A stretch of DNA of 64,000 bases, from positions 62,001 through 126,000 of the forward strand of contig NZ_JGVW01000052.1 in assembly GCF_000687455.2 (NCBI RefSeq), read 5' to 3'. The notes beneath the pieces were generated by a model that saw nothing but the letters and a program-made list of their open reading frames with translations, was not told where the DNA came from and did no database searches. This document shows positions 36,391 to 46,270 of the stretch, one piece after another. Origin of the DNA: Burkholderia sp. lig30. Lineage in GTDB: Bacteria > Pseudomonadota > Gammaproteobacteria > Burkholderiales > Burkholderiaceae. Both the position numbers and the translations under genes were made by a program. Positions within the stretch are counted from its first letter, which is position 1, and each line of letters begins with the position of its first letter.

Positions 36391-36926
36391 CGCTTCCTGT
36401 CGCGTAAATCCATGTGTTAAGCAAACGCTTTAAAACCTGTATCGGATGGCGGCGCGCACGGCCGGCTGCTTCCGTGCGCTCGCGCTGACGTGCCGCGGCA
36501 ACGCGTGCTCGAGGCCGGCCTGCGCTTGATGCGGCGTGCGGTTCGCGAGCGTGCCGCTGGCCTGGTTGCGGATGGCCCGTGATCGAATCCGTCAGGCGTG
36601 TGGACGCGCAGCCGATGCCGGCCGCCGCATGCGCGAGGGTGGGCGGCGACGTCGGGCGTGTCCGGCGAACCGGGAACGGTTCGAAACGCCATGCATCATT
36701 CTGACTGCTGACGGTGCAGTGAATATGACAGGTCATATCGGGAAATTCGAATGTGGCGCCGCGGCGATATGGATTGATGCGTGGTTGCGTCCCGGTTGGT
36801 TATGCCCATTGCGGATGACGATCGATCGGATGCCGGAATATATGTATGCGATTTGCTTGGTTCGTGCCCGCGCGGCCCCGTGTGACGATGCGTGTTCCAT
36901 CACGACACGACACATGAGGAAACCGG
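36391..36926. other. Gene-poor region before the MetQ-like gene
   Basis: 536 bases with no supported gene. GC falls toward 36720-36880, where codon-like structure disappears. It must contain the promoter of the MetQ-like gene; none stood out. No riboswitch or methionine-type leader was recognised. Confidence 0.5.
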
Positions 36927-37736
36927 ATGCGACGCTCTCCCTGGTTGGCTGGCATCGCCGCGCTCGGCGCGGCATTGACGTTCGCGGCGCCGGGCGCGCA
37001 CGCGCAGGCGCAGACCGTGAAGGTCGGCACGATGAGCGGACCGGATGCGCAGATCTGGGCCGAGGTGACGAAGGTCGCCGCGCGCGACGGGCTCGCGGTC
37101 AAGGTCATCGAGTTCAACGACTACGTGCAGCCGAACGCGGCGCTCGACGCGGGCGACCTCGAAGCGAACGGCTTCCAGCACCAGCCGTTCCTCGACAGCC
37201 AGATCCGCCAGCGCGGCTACCGGATCGTCAACGTCGGGCTGACGTACACGTCGCCGATGGGCTTCTATTCGAAGAAGCTGAAGTCGCTGAAGGACTTGCC
37301 GGCCGGTGCGAAAGTCGGCATCCAGAACGATCCGTCGAACGGCAACCGCGCGTTGCTGCTGTTGCAGAAATACGGCGTGATCAAGCTGAAGCCGGGCGCC
37401 GGCACGAACGGCGTGAATGCGACGCCGCTCGACGTCGCCGAGAATCCGAAGAAGCTCAAGCTCGTCGAGCTGGACGCCGCGCAACTGCCGCGCGCGCTGC
37501 CCGATCTCGACGCGGCGTCGATCAATACCGACTACGCGGTGAAGGCAGGGCTTTCGCCGGTGAAGGACGCGATCGCGATCGAGGATCTGAAGGGCCCGTA
37601 CGCAAACCTGATCGCGGTGCGCGCGCAGGACAAGGACAAGCCGTGGGTCAGGAAGCTGGTGGCGGCGTACGAGTCGGACGACGTGCGCAAGTTCATCGAA
37701 ACGAAGTTCGGCGGCGCGATCGTGCCGGCTTTCTGA
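36927..37736 (+). CDS. MetQ/NlpA family substrate-binding protein
   Basis: Periplasmic binding protein of 269 aa of the methionine ABC-importer type. Signal peptide to about residue 26 (AAPGAHAQAQ) ends in Ala, not a lipobox Cys, so the mature protein is soluble. Family signatures: VKVIEFNDYVQPNAALDAGD, NGFQHQPFLD, VGIQNDPSNGNRALLLLQK and the Asn/Asp-rich C-terminal half. No ATPase or permease gene is adjacent, so it must use a transporter encoded elsewhere. Ligand could be methionine or another sulfur compound; not decidable. Confidence 0.93.
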   Translation: MRRSPWLAGIAALGAALTFAAPGAHAQAQTVKVGTMSGPDAQIWAEVTKVAARDGLAVKVIEFNDYVQPNAALDAGDLEANGFQHQPFLDSQIRQRGYRIVNVGLTYTSPMGFYSKKLKSLKDLPAGAKVGIQNDPSNGNRALLLLQKYGVIKLKPGAGTNGVNATPLDVAENPKKLKLVELDAAQLPRALPDLDAASINTDYAVKAGLSPVKDAIAIEDLKGPYANLIAVRAQDKDKPWVRKLVAAYESDDVRKFIETKFGGAIVPAF

Positions 37737-37790
37737 GCGAACCGGAACCAACGTTGCGCGCGGCCTGCGAAACGATGGCCGCGCCGATGA

Positions 37791-37819
37791 ACGATCGCCC
37801 GCTTGGCGCGGGCGATCGT
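37791..37819. terminator. 12-bp hairpin between converging genes
   Basis: Arms 37791-37802 and 37808-37819 pair perfectly around a 5-base loop, between the ends of the MetQ-like gene and the minus-strand desuccinylase-like gene. No T-run. Confidence 0.6.
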
Positions 37820-37860
37820 GTCTGGCGGGCCGCCCGGACGGGCGGCGCGGATCGTGTGGA

Positions 37861-38976
37861 TCAGGCGGACAGCAGCGAGCCGGAGCGGAACGGCGTCGCG
37901 CCGGCGATCCGCGCGACTTCCATGCCGGCCGTCGCGAAGCGCACCGCCTGGCGCGCATACAGCACGCCGGACACGCTGCTCTTCAGCGTGACCACGCGGT
38001 CGGTCAGCGGATCGACGATGTCGGCCACTTCCTGCCCCGCCTCGATCCATGCGCCGACCGGCGTGCGGAACACGATCACGCCCGAGACCGGCGCGACGAG
38101 CGGATCGGTGCCCGCCAGCGGCGTCGCCGGGTGGGCGAGCGGCGGCAGCGGCGCGGGCGTGCCGTCGATCACGCCGCGCGAGGTCAGGTATTCGACGATC
38201 GCCTGCGCGTCCTTCTCCGCGAATTCATACGAGACGTCGCGCTCGCTGCGCAATTCGACCGTGACCGAGATCGCGCCGTTCGGGATCGGGAAGCGGTCGC
38301 CGTAACGGTTGCGCAGCTCGGACCAGCAGAAGCTGTGGATTTCGTCGAACGGGTTGCCGACCGAGTTCAGCGCAAGCAGCGACGCCTGCGCGTCCAGGTA
38401 GCGCGCGAGCGGTTCGACGTCGTCCCACAGGTCGGGGTTCGTGTACAGGTGCATCGCCGCGTCGCTGTCGCAATGCAGGTCGAGCACGATGTCGGCGTCG
38501 TACGAGAGCTTCTGCAGCGCGAGGCGCTGCGAGTCCAGCTCGGTCCTCGGCTTCTGCTCGTCGAGCGCTTCGCGCATCGTCGCGCGCACCGCGGCGACGT
38601 TGCGCTGCGCGTCACCGCCCAGGCGCGCTTCGATGCGCGGCAGCACGAGCCCGGCGAGATCGTAGAAGTTGCGGTTGAAGTTCTGCATCGAGCCCAGCTC
38701 GAAGCGGCCGAGATGATCGCCGAACACGTGCTGGGACAGCCCGATCGGATTCGGCACCGGCACGATGACGATTTCGCCGAGCAGCTTGCCCGCGGCCTCG
38801 AGCGCCGCGACCTTGCGGCGCAGCAGCGTGGCGACCAGCATGCCCGGCAGCTCGTCCGCGTGCAGCGACGACTGGATGTAGATCTTCTTGCCGCCGCGCG
38901 GGCCGTAGTGGAAGCTGGTGATCTGACGCGCGGTGCCGAGGGCCGGGGAAATCAGCGGATGGGTCTGCGTTTGCAT
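37861..38976 (-). CDS. Succinylglutamate desuccinylase/aspartoacylase family protein
   Basis: Zinc-dependent M14-like amidohydrolase of 371 aa. Zinc ligands: His 39 and Glu 42 in SSLHADELPG, and His 168 in LDLHCDSDA; a Glu in VTVELRSE is the likely general base. Substrate-site Arg/Asn are seen in NFNRNFYDL. The C-terminal 90 residues (GVIVFRTPVGAWIEAGQEVA) form the family's beta domain. Cytoplasmic. The family removes acyl groups from amino acids; context does not say which. Start MQTQTHPL. Converges on the MetQ-like gene; no evidence of co-regulation. Confidence 0.9.
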   Translation of the reverse strand: MQTQTHPLISPALGTARQITSFHYGPRGGKKIYIQSSLHADELPGMLVATLLRRKVAALEAAGKLLGEIVIVPVPNPIGLSQHVFGDHLGRFELGSMQNFNRNFYDLAGLVLPRIEARLGGDAQRNVAAVRATMREALDEQKPRTELDSQRLALQKLSYDADIVLDLHCDSDAAMHLYTNPDLWDDVEPLARYLDAQASLLALNSVGNPFDEIHSFCWSELRNRYGDRFPIPNGAISVTVELRSERDVSYEFAEKDAQAIVEYLTSRGVIDGTPAPLPPLAHPATPLAGTDPLVAPVSGVIVFRTPVGAWIEAGQEVADIVDPLTDRVVTLKSSVSGVLYARQAVRFATAGMEVARIAGATPFRSGSLLSA

Positions 38977-39174
38977 GATGAAAATGGCGGCGCAGCCGCC
39001 GCGAGTGATCCGATGTCCGTGGAATAACGATTGTACGTGGCTGACAAAAAGCCATCAAACCGGTTTCGGAACAGATGATTTACCTTTGCGAATCATTCAG
39101 TTATCGCAAAAAAAATCATCGCGGAAGCGGCCGTCCGCATGGCTCGGCCGCGCGTTCGCGTCCGGCACGCGCAT

Positions 39175-39202
39175 AAAAAAACGGGCTCCGTGAGGAGCCC
39201 GT
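39175..39202 (-). terminator. Intrinsic terminator of the amino acid binding protein gene
   Basis: Perfect 9-bp stem (39181-39189 with 39194-39202, loop GTGA), followed on the minus strand by a run of Ts (complement of A39175-39181), 23 bases after the stop at 39226. Confidence 0.9.
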
Positions 39203-39225
39203 TTGCGTGCGGTCAATCCGCGTGC

Positions 39226-40008
39226 TTACTTGCCGTAGACGTCGAAGTCGAAGTACTTCTTCGCGAGCTTGTCGTACGTGCCGTCCTTGCGCATGTCGGT
39301 GATCGCCTTGTCGATCTTCGCCTTCAGGTCGGTATCTTCCTTGCGCAGACCGATGCCGGCGCCATTGCCGAGCGTCTTCGGATCGTCGATATCGCCGCCC
39401 GCGAACGTGAAGTCCTTGCCGCGCGGCGTCTTCAGGAAGCCGATGTCGGCCTGCACCGCGTCCTGCAGTGCGGCGTCGAGACGGCCGGCGATCAGGTCGG
39501 CATAGACCTGGTCCTGGTTCTGGTACGGAACCACGGTCGCACCGGCCGGCGCCCAGTGCGCCTTCGCGTAGGTTTCCTGGATCGTGCCCTGCTCGACGCC
39601 GATGCGCTTGCCCTTCAGCGCCTTCGCGTCCGGCATCAGGTTGACGCCCTTCTTCTCGACGAGGCGGGTCGGCGTATTGAACAGCTTCGCCGAGAAGGCG
39701 ATCTGCTCTTCACGCGCCGGCGTCATCGACATCGACGACAGCACGCCGTCGAACTTGCGCGCCTTCAGCGCCGGGATCATCCCGTCGAAGTCGTTCTCGA
39801 TCCACACGCACTTCGCGTTCAGGCGGCGGCAGATTTCGTTGCCGAGATCGACGTCGAAGCCCATCACCTTGCCGTCCGGGCCTTTCGATTCGAAAGGCGG
39901 GTAGCTTGCATCGACGCCGAAGCGGACGGTCGACCAGTCTTTAGCGTAGGCGCCGCCAGCCGAAACGGCGAGCAGGGCAACCGTCAAGGCCGCAAGAATT
40001 TTTTTCAC
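39226..40008 (-). CDS. Polar amino acid ABC transporter substrate-binding protein
   Basis: Periplasmic solute-binding protein of 260 aa, family 3 (lysine/arginine/ornithine/histidine/glutamine type). Signal peptide to about residue 22 (VSAGGAYAKD). Ligand-binding signatures: RFGVDASYPPFESKGPDG, GFDVDLGNEICRRL, FDGVLSSMSMTPAREEQIAFS and the hinge GTIQETYAK. No permease or ATPase neighbours; it is followed directly by its own terminator, so it is a single-gene unit. Basic amino acids are the likely ligand class, by resemblance only. Confidence 0.93.
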   Translation of the reverse strand: MKKILAALTVALLAVSAGGAYAKDWSTVRFGVDASYPPFESKGPDGKVMGFDVDLGNEICRRLNAKCVWIENDFDGMIPALKARKFDGVLSSMSMTPAREEQIAFSAKLFNTPTRLVEKKGVNLMPDAKALKGKRIGVEQGTIQETYAKAHWAPAGATVVPYQNQDQVYADLIAGRLDAALQDAVQADIGFLKTPRGKDFTFAGGDIDDPKTLGNGAGIGLRKEDTDLKAKIDKAITDMRKDGTYDKLAKKYFDFDVYGK

Positions 40009-40382
40009 TGTGACTCCTCATGTAGTTCGTTGGATGCGCGGTTGTGCCGCACACAATACCTCTGCCCGGCGTGGCTTCGCGCCGGGCTGGCCGTCTCGCT
40101 CGCCCGATGCAGGCCGGCGATCTGCGGAGATTATCAAGACAAAATACGGGCGGTGCGCTTAGGACATGCCCCGATGACGGCGGCCTGGCCCGGACACCGG
40201 CGCAACGGCGGGCCCGCATGCCCGTCGCCGACAAAGCAACGATCGAGCACGGCATTTCGTTGACGGCGCGGCTCCCCGGCCGTTGCCGCTGCCGGGATTT
40301 GCGCCGACGGACGGGGCGACCCCGGCGAACCCGGCGAACCCGGCGAACCCGGCGAACCCAGGCGCCGCCGCACGGCTGCCCG
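40009..40382. other. Intergenic region with operator-like palindrome and tandem repeats
   Basis: 374 bases between two minus-strand genes. It holds the promoter side of the amino acid binding protein, including the palindrome TTGTG-CCGCA-CACAA at 40042-40056 about 34 bases before its ATG, and the 9-bp tandem repeats near the pcaR stop. No gene seen. Confidence 0.55.
40322..40357. repeat. Four perfect 9-bp tandem repeats
   Basis: CCGGCGAAC repeated four times without error, flanked by partial units, 25 bases after the end of the IclR-type gene. Non-coding by position. The period of nine keeps any reading frame, so it could also be a decayed coding repeat, but no gene here is credible. Confidence 0.9.
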
Positions 40383-41171
40383 TCACCCGCGCCGCGCCAC
40401 CAGCGCAGACACCGTCTGCGCGGCCTGCTGCAGCGGCTCGAGGAATTCCTTCACCATCTGCCGGGCCGTGTGCCGCTGCGCGTTGCCGCTGATGTTCATC
40501 GCGGCGATGATCTGCCCGCGCCGATTGCGGATCGGCGCGGAAAGCGACAGGAGCCCCACCTCCAGTTCCTGATCGACGATCGCCCAGCCCTGCTCGCGAA
40601 CCTGCGCGATCGCCGCCTTCAGTTCGCCGATGTCGGTGATCGTGCGCGCCGTGTGCGCGCGGATCGGGCTTTGCGCGAGCGTGGCGTCGAGCGCCGCGTC
40701 GTCGAGCGCGGACAGCAGCACGCGACCCATCGACGTGCAGTAGGCGGGCAGCCGGCTGCCGATCGACAGGTTGATCGTCATGATCTTGTGCGTCGGCACG
40801 CGCAGCACGTAGACGATCTCGGTGCGGTCAAGCACCGCGGCCGAGCAGCTTTCGTGGATCTGCGCCGACAGCTGTTCCATCACCGGCTCCGCGAGGTTCC
40901 AGAACGGCATCGACGTCAGGTACGCGAAACCGAGGTCGAGAATCCGCGGCGTGAGCCGGAACAGGCGGCCGTCCGCCTCGACGTAGCCGAGCGTCTGCAG
41001 CGTCAGCAGAATGCGCCGCGCGCCGGCGCGGGTCAGGCCGGTGGCGGACGCGACCTCGGTCAGCGTCTGCTCTGGATGGGCCGCATCGAACGCGCGGATT
41101 ACCGCGAGCCCGCGCGCGAACGACTGGACGTAGGAATCGCCCGGTTTGGCCTGGATGTCTTCGGAAGTCAT
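40383..41171 (-). CDS. pcaR: IclR-family regulator, probably PcaR
   Basis: Transcription factor of 262 aa. N-terminal winged helix (about residues 13-75: SFARGLAVIRAFDAAHPEQT, then TEVASATGLTRAGARRILLT) and a C-terminal effector domain with IHESCSAAVLDRTEIVYVLR and SIGSRLPAYCTSMGRVLLS, typical of PcaR/PcaU/PobR members. It is divergent from pcaF with PcaR-like operator sequence between them, supporting control of beta-ketoadipate genes by beta-ketoadipate. Start MTSEDIQ; the frame stays open far upstream but that is pcaF antisense. Confidence 0.75.
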   Translation of the reverse strand: MTSEDIQAKPGDSYVQSFARGLAVIRAFDAAHPEQTLTEVASATGLTRAGARRILLTLQTLGYVEADGRLFRLTPRILDLGFAYLTSMPFWNLAEPVMEQLSAQIHESCSAAVLDRTEIVYVLRVPTHKIMTINLSIGSRLPAYCTSMGRVLLSALDDAALDATLAQSPIRAHTARTITDIGELKAAIAQVREQGWAIVDQELEVGLLSLSAPIRNRRGQIIAAMNISGNAQRHTARQMVKEFLEPLQQAAQTVSALVARRG

Positions 41172-41287
41172 GACCTGTCGGAATTTCGTGCAGCCGAGAA
41201 GATAGCGCATGGGGCCGGACACGCCAACCGGACGCGCCCGGGCGCCGCTTGACATCTTATCCCCGCACTCCCTATGATGCCTCGAGC

Positions 41288-41323
41288 GTTCGATACACGA
41301 TCTAATGTTCGCATATAGAACAT
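41288..41323. promoter_or_regulatory. PcaR-type operators between pcaR and pcaF
   Basis: GTTCGATACACGATC at 41288-41302 resembles the PcaR site GTTCGATAATCGCAC described in Pseudomonas putida. Next to it is a perfect inverted repeat ATGTTC-N7-GAACAT at 41305-41323. The pair sits 62-97 bases before pcaF and 117 or more before pcaR. Confidence 0.65.
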
Positions 41324-41384
41324 TTAAGCGCATCCTGGCGGTGAGTGCAACGGGTGCGCCGGTTCCGATTTCAAGGAGACACTG

Positions 41385-42587
<1,203 letters not shown>

Positions 42588-42597
42588 CCCGTTTCAC

Positions 42598-42623
42598 GGA
42601 ACGGCCTGTCATCGGGCCGTTCC
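42598..42623 (+). terminator. Hairpin after pcaF
   Basis: GGAACGGCC (42598-42606) pairs perfectly with GGCCGTTCC (42615-42623), 10 bases after the pcaF stop. No T-run. Confidence 0.6.
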
Positions 42624-43098
42624 ATGCGCGGGCCGGCGCCTGCCCGGCCCGCGCGTATCCCTGTCCTTGAACCCCGTCCCCTCGTCGAGCGGGTCGCCAG
42701 AAGGGCCGACCGCCGCGTCGTCGTCCGATCCTCTCATGCCGTTGCGCCGACAGCGCACTTATGGGAAATAATTCCGCAATTAAAAGAAGAAAGTTTCATA
42801 TAGCGATTTAATCATGCCGATTCTTGAATCGGATGAAGCGTGCGCCTAATAATTAATCATATGAGTAATCCGAAAGCCCCTGCCTGGTCTGCTTTCTGTT
42901 TTATCCATGAATAAATTGTTCGATAAAGAGCAGGGCGGCCGGGTTTATAGATGTTTTCCCGAATAGGGTTAATGTTTTCGGGAAAACTGCCGAAAGCGTA
43001 GGGACGGACCAATGGCTGGCGGCAATCCCGCATGCATTGGGTTCCTTGTCGTTCAATCCTGACGCAGGCGCGAGATCCGCCTATCGGAGCCAAAGACC
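42624..43098. other. AT-rich upstream region of the Aer-like receptor gene
   Basis: About 475 bases without a gene. From 42765 to 42990 the sequence is far richer in A+T than the rest of the window (runs such as AATAATTAATCATATGAG). It holds a perfect palindrome CCGATTC-TT-GAATCGG (42817-42832), a long-range CCCTGC/GCAGGG pairing, the 10-bp inverted repeat and the sigma-28 promoter listed separately. Confidence 0.7.
42954..42996 (+). promoter_or_regulatory. Sigma-28 promoter of the Aer-like receptor with overlapping inverted repeat
   Basis: TAATGTTT (42970-42977), 11 bases, GCCGAAAG (42989-42996): 7/8 and 6/8 matches to the FliA consensus with exact spacing, about 100 bases before ATG 43099. 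A perfect 10-bp inverted repeat, TTTTCCCGAA (42954-42963) and TTCGGGAAAA (42977-42986), overlaps the -35 and spacer and looks like an operator. Confidence 0.68.
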
Positions 43099-44643
43099 AT
43101 GCGTAACAATCAACCCGTCACGCAGCACGAGTTCGATTTTCCGGATGACGCAACATTGATGTCGACCACCGACGCCAACAGCTACATCAAATATGCGAAC
43201 GCGGCGTTCATTCAGGTCAGCGGTTTTTCACCCGAGGAAATAGAGGGCCAGCCTCACAATCTCGTGCGTCACCCGGATATGCCCAAGGAGGCGTTCGCCG
43301 ACATGTGGGCGACGCTGAAGGGCGGCGAGCCGTGGACTGCGCTCGTCAAGAACCGCCGCAAGAACGGCGATCACTACTGGGTGCGCGCGAACGCCATTCC
43401 GGTGATGCGCAACGGTCAGCCGCAGGGCTACATGTCGGTCCGCACGAAGGCGGACCGCGACGAGATCGAGGCGGCCGAGGCGCTTTATCGCCAGTTTCGC
43501 GAAGGCAAGGCGGGCAACTGCCACTTCCACAAGGGGCTGCTCGTCCGCAAGGGGCTGCTCGGCTTCACGTCGATGTTACAGACGATGTCGGTGCGCTGGC
43601 GCCTGCATGCCGTGTGGCTGGCGCTCGTGCCGCTCGTGATCGGCGCGGGCTGGGCGCTCGGCCTGACGGGCGGGAGCCTCGCCGCGTTCGCCGCCGTGAC
43701 GGCGGGCGTGGCCGCCGCTGCGGCCGCGTGGCTCGACGCGCAGATTGCGCGCCCGCTTGCGCAGTTGCGCGACCAGGCGCTGCAGGTGGCGACCGGCGAA
43801 AGCCGCAGCGGCGCGCGGATGAACCGCGTCGACGAGATCGGCATGACGCTGCGCACGATCAACCAGCTCGGGCTGATGTTCCGCTGGCTCGTCGACGACG
43901 TGAGCGAGCAGGTGCTCAACGTCCAGCGCGCGAGCAACGAGATCGCGCAGGGCAACAACGACCTGAGCGCGCGCACCGAGCAGGCGGCGATGAGCGTGCA
44001 GCAGACGGCGGCCTCGATGGCCGAGATGACGGCGACCGTGTCGAGCAACGCCGAGACGGCGCAGCAGGCGAACCAGCTGTCGGAGTCCGCGAGCGGCGCG
44101 GCGGAGCGCGGCGGCCAGGCGGTGGCCGAGGTCGTCAATACGATGGGCGAGATCACCGAAAGCTCGCGCAAGATCGCCGACATCATTAGCGTGATCGACG
44201 GGATTGCGTTCCAGACCAACATCCTCGCGCTGAACGCGGCGGTCGAGGCGGCGCGCGCCGGTGATCAGGGTCGCGGCTTCGCGGTCGTCGCGGGCGAGGT
44301 GCGGGCGCTTGCGCAGCGCAGCGCGAACGCGGCGAAGGAGATCAAGGCGCTGATCGGTTCGAGCGTCGAGCGGGTCGAATCGGGTGCGCGGATCGTCGAC
44401 GATGCGGGCAAGACGATGGACGATATCGTGACGCAGGTGAAGCGCGTGTCGGATCTGATCGCGGAGATCAGCTCGTCGACGACGGAGCAGCGCACGGGTG
44501 TATCGCAGGTCGACCAGGCGGTGGAGCACCTCGACACCATCACGCAGCAGAACGCGGCGCTCGTCGAGCAGAGCACGGCGGCTTCGGAGAGCCTGAGGCA
44601 GCAGGCGACGCGTCTCGTCGACGCGGTGAACGTGTTCAGGTGA
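43099..44643 (+). CDS. PAS-containing (Aer-like) chemoreceptor
   Basis: Chemotaxis receptor of 514 aa without a periplasmic domain. N-terminal PAS domain (about 15-120) has the Aer-type features [17 protein letters not shown] and [15 protein letters not shown], suggesting a bound flavin and energy or oxygen sensing. Two hydrophobic segments (about 173-213) anchor it. A HAMP-like linker and signalling coiled coil follow with the tip [20 protein letters not shown]. It shares the signalling domain and promoter class with the chemoreceptor at the left end of the window. FAD binding is inference from the family. Confidence 0.93.
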   Translation: MRNNQPVTQHEFDFPDDATLMSTTDANSYIKYANAAFIQVSGFSPEEIEGQPHNLVRHPDMPKEAFADMWATLKGGEPWTALVKNRRKNGDHYWVRANAIPVMRNGQPQGYMSVRTKADRDEIEAAEALYRQFREGKAGNCHFHKGLLVRKGLLGFTSMLQTMSVRWRLHAVWLALVPLVIGAGWALGLTGGSLAAFAAVTAGVAAAAAAWLDAQIARPLAQLRDQALQVATGESRSGARMNRVDEIGMTLRTINQLGLMFRWLVDDVSEQVLNVQRASNEIAQGNNDLSARTEQAAMSVQQTAASMAEMTATVSSNAETAQQANQLSESASGAAERGGQAVAEVVNTMGEITESSRKIADIISVIDGIAFQTNILALNAAVEAARAGDQGRGFAVVAGEVRALAQRSANAAKEIKALIGSSVERVESGARIVDDAGKTMDDIVTQVKRVSDLIAEISSSTTEQRTGVSQVDQAVEHLDTITQQNAALVEQSTAASESLRQQATRLVDAVNVFR

Positions 44644-44724
44644 CGCGGGCGCCGCGGAGAGGGGTGCCGCGCCCGCGTCGAGCCACCCGCCCGGTTGCCC
44701 GGGCGGGCGGCGCATGTGCCGTCG

Positions 44725-46194
44725 TCAGACGGCGAGACACATGTACTTGATGACGACGTAGTCGTCGATGCCGTAGTGCGAGCCTTCGCGGCCGAGGCCG
44801 GATTGCTTCACGCCGCCGAACGGCGCCACTTCGTTCGAGATGATGCCGGTGTTGATGCCGACCATCCCGTATTCCAGCGCTTCGGCGACGCGCCACACCC
44901 GGCCGATGTCGCGGCTGTAGAAGTACGCCGCGAGACCGAACTCGGTGTCGTTCGCGAACTGGATGACTTCGTCGTCCGAGCTGAACTTGAACAGCGGCGC
45001 GAGCGGGCCGAACGTCTCTTCCTTCGCGACCTTCATCGCCGGCGTGACGCCCGTCAGCACCGTCGGCTCGAAGAAGCCGTGGCCGAGCGCGTGGCGCTTG
45101 CCGCCCGTGACGACGCGCGCGCCCTTCGCGAGCGCGTCTTCGATGTGCGCCTCGACCTTCAGCACGGCCGCTTCGTTGATCAGCGGGCCTTGCGTGACGC
45201 CCGGCTCGGTGCCGCGGCCGACCTTCAGCTCGCCGACTGCCGCCGCGAGCTTCTGCGCGAACTGGTCGTACACCGCTTCATGCACATAGAAGCGGTTCGT
45301 GCAGACGCAGGTCTGGCCGCTGTTGCGGTACTTCGACGCGATCGCGCCCTGCACCGCAGCGTCGAGGTCGGCATCGTCGAACACGATGAACGGCGCGTTG
45401 CCGCCCAGTTCCAGCGACACCTTCTTGACCGTCGGCGCGCATTGCGCCATCAGCAGGCGGCCGACCGGCGTCGAGCCGGTGAACGACAGCTTGCGCACGA
45501 CCGGGTTCGACGTCAGCTCGCCGCCGATCGCCTTCGGGTCGCCCGTCACGACGCTGAACACGCCTGCCGGCACGCCCGCGCGTTCGGCCAGCACGGCCAT
45601 CGCGAGCGCGGAGAACGGCGTCGCCTCGGCCGGCTTCACGACGATCGGGCAGCCTGCGGCGAGCGCCGGGCCGACCTTGCGCGTGATCATCGCCGACGGG
45701 AAGTTCCACGGCGTGATCGCCGCGCACACGCCGATCGGCTCCTTCGTCACGACGATGCGCTTGTCGCCGGCGTGGGTCGGGATCGTGTCGCCGTAGACGC
45801 GCTTGCCTTCCTCGGCGAACCACTCGAGGAACGACGCCGCATAGCCGATTTCGCCCTTCGCCTCGGCGAGCGACTTGCCTTGTTCGGTCGTCAGGATCAA
45901 CGCCAGATCGTCGGCGTTTTCCATCATCAGGTCGTGCCACTTGCGCAGGATTGCCGCGCGTTCCTTCGCGGTCTTCTTGCGCCATGCGGGCCACGCGGCG
46001 TTGGCCGCGTCGATCGCCTGGCGCGTTTCGGCGGTGCCCATCGCCGGCACGGTGCCGAGCAGCGCGCCCGTCGCCGGGTTGCGGACGTCGAACGTCTCGC
46101 CGCTCGCGGCGGCCTGCCATTCGCCGTTGACGTACGCCTGCTGGCGGAACAGCGAGGGGTCTTTCAATGCAAGGGTTTCTTGAACGTTGCTCAT
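44725..46194 (-). CDS. gabD: Succinate-semialdehyde dehydrogenase
   Basis: NAD(P)-dependent aldehyde dehydrogenase of 489 aa that oxidises succinate semialdehyde to succinate, completing GABA breakdown. Catalytic Cys 296 (NSGQTCVCTNRF) with the neighbouring Cys 298 typical of GabD, general base Glu 262 (LELGGNAPF), cofactor region ITPWNFPSAMITRKVGPALA and FTGSTPVGRLL. Full length. It lies 76 bases behind gabT on the same strand, so gabT-gabD form one unit under GabR. Confidence 0.97.
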   Translation of the reverse strand: MSNVQETLALKDPSLFRQQAYVNGEWQAAASGETFDVRNPATGALLGTVPAMGTAETRQAIDAANAAWPAWRKKTAKERAAILRKWHDLMMENADDLALILTTEQGKSLAEAKGEIGYAASFLEWFAEEGKRVYGDTIPTHAGDKRIVVTKEPIGVCAAITPWNFPSAMITRKVGPALAAGCPIVVKPAEATPFSALAMAVLAERAGVPAGVFSVVTGDPKAIGGELTSNPVVRKLSFTGSTPVGRLLMAQCAPTVKKVSLELGGNAPFIVFDDADLDAAVQGAIASKYRNSGQTCVCTNRFYVHEAVYDQFAQKLAAAVGELKVGRGTEPGVTQGPLINEAAVLKVEAHIEDALAKGARVVTGGKRHALGHGFFEPTVLTGVTPAMKVAKEETFGPLAPLFKFSSDDEVIQFANDTEFGLAAYFYSRDIGRVWRVAEALEYGMVGINTGIISNEVAPFGGVKQSGLGREGSHYGIDDYVVIKYMCLAV

Positions 46195-46270
46195 GGGGAT
46201 ACCCGGTTTGCAGATGCGACAACCGCCGCCACCCGGGAGGATGGCGGCGGCGCGATCAGGTGAGTGGACC

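Noticed and set aside
36536..38305. 589-codon plus-strand frame over the MetQ-like gene and beyond
   Set aside because: Overlaps two recognisable genes in other frames; no domain resemblance.
42796..42823. AAAGTTT ... GCCGATTC as a second sigma-28 promoter
   Set aside because: Spacing is 19 bases instead of 11.
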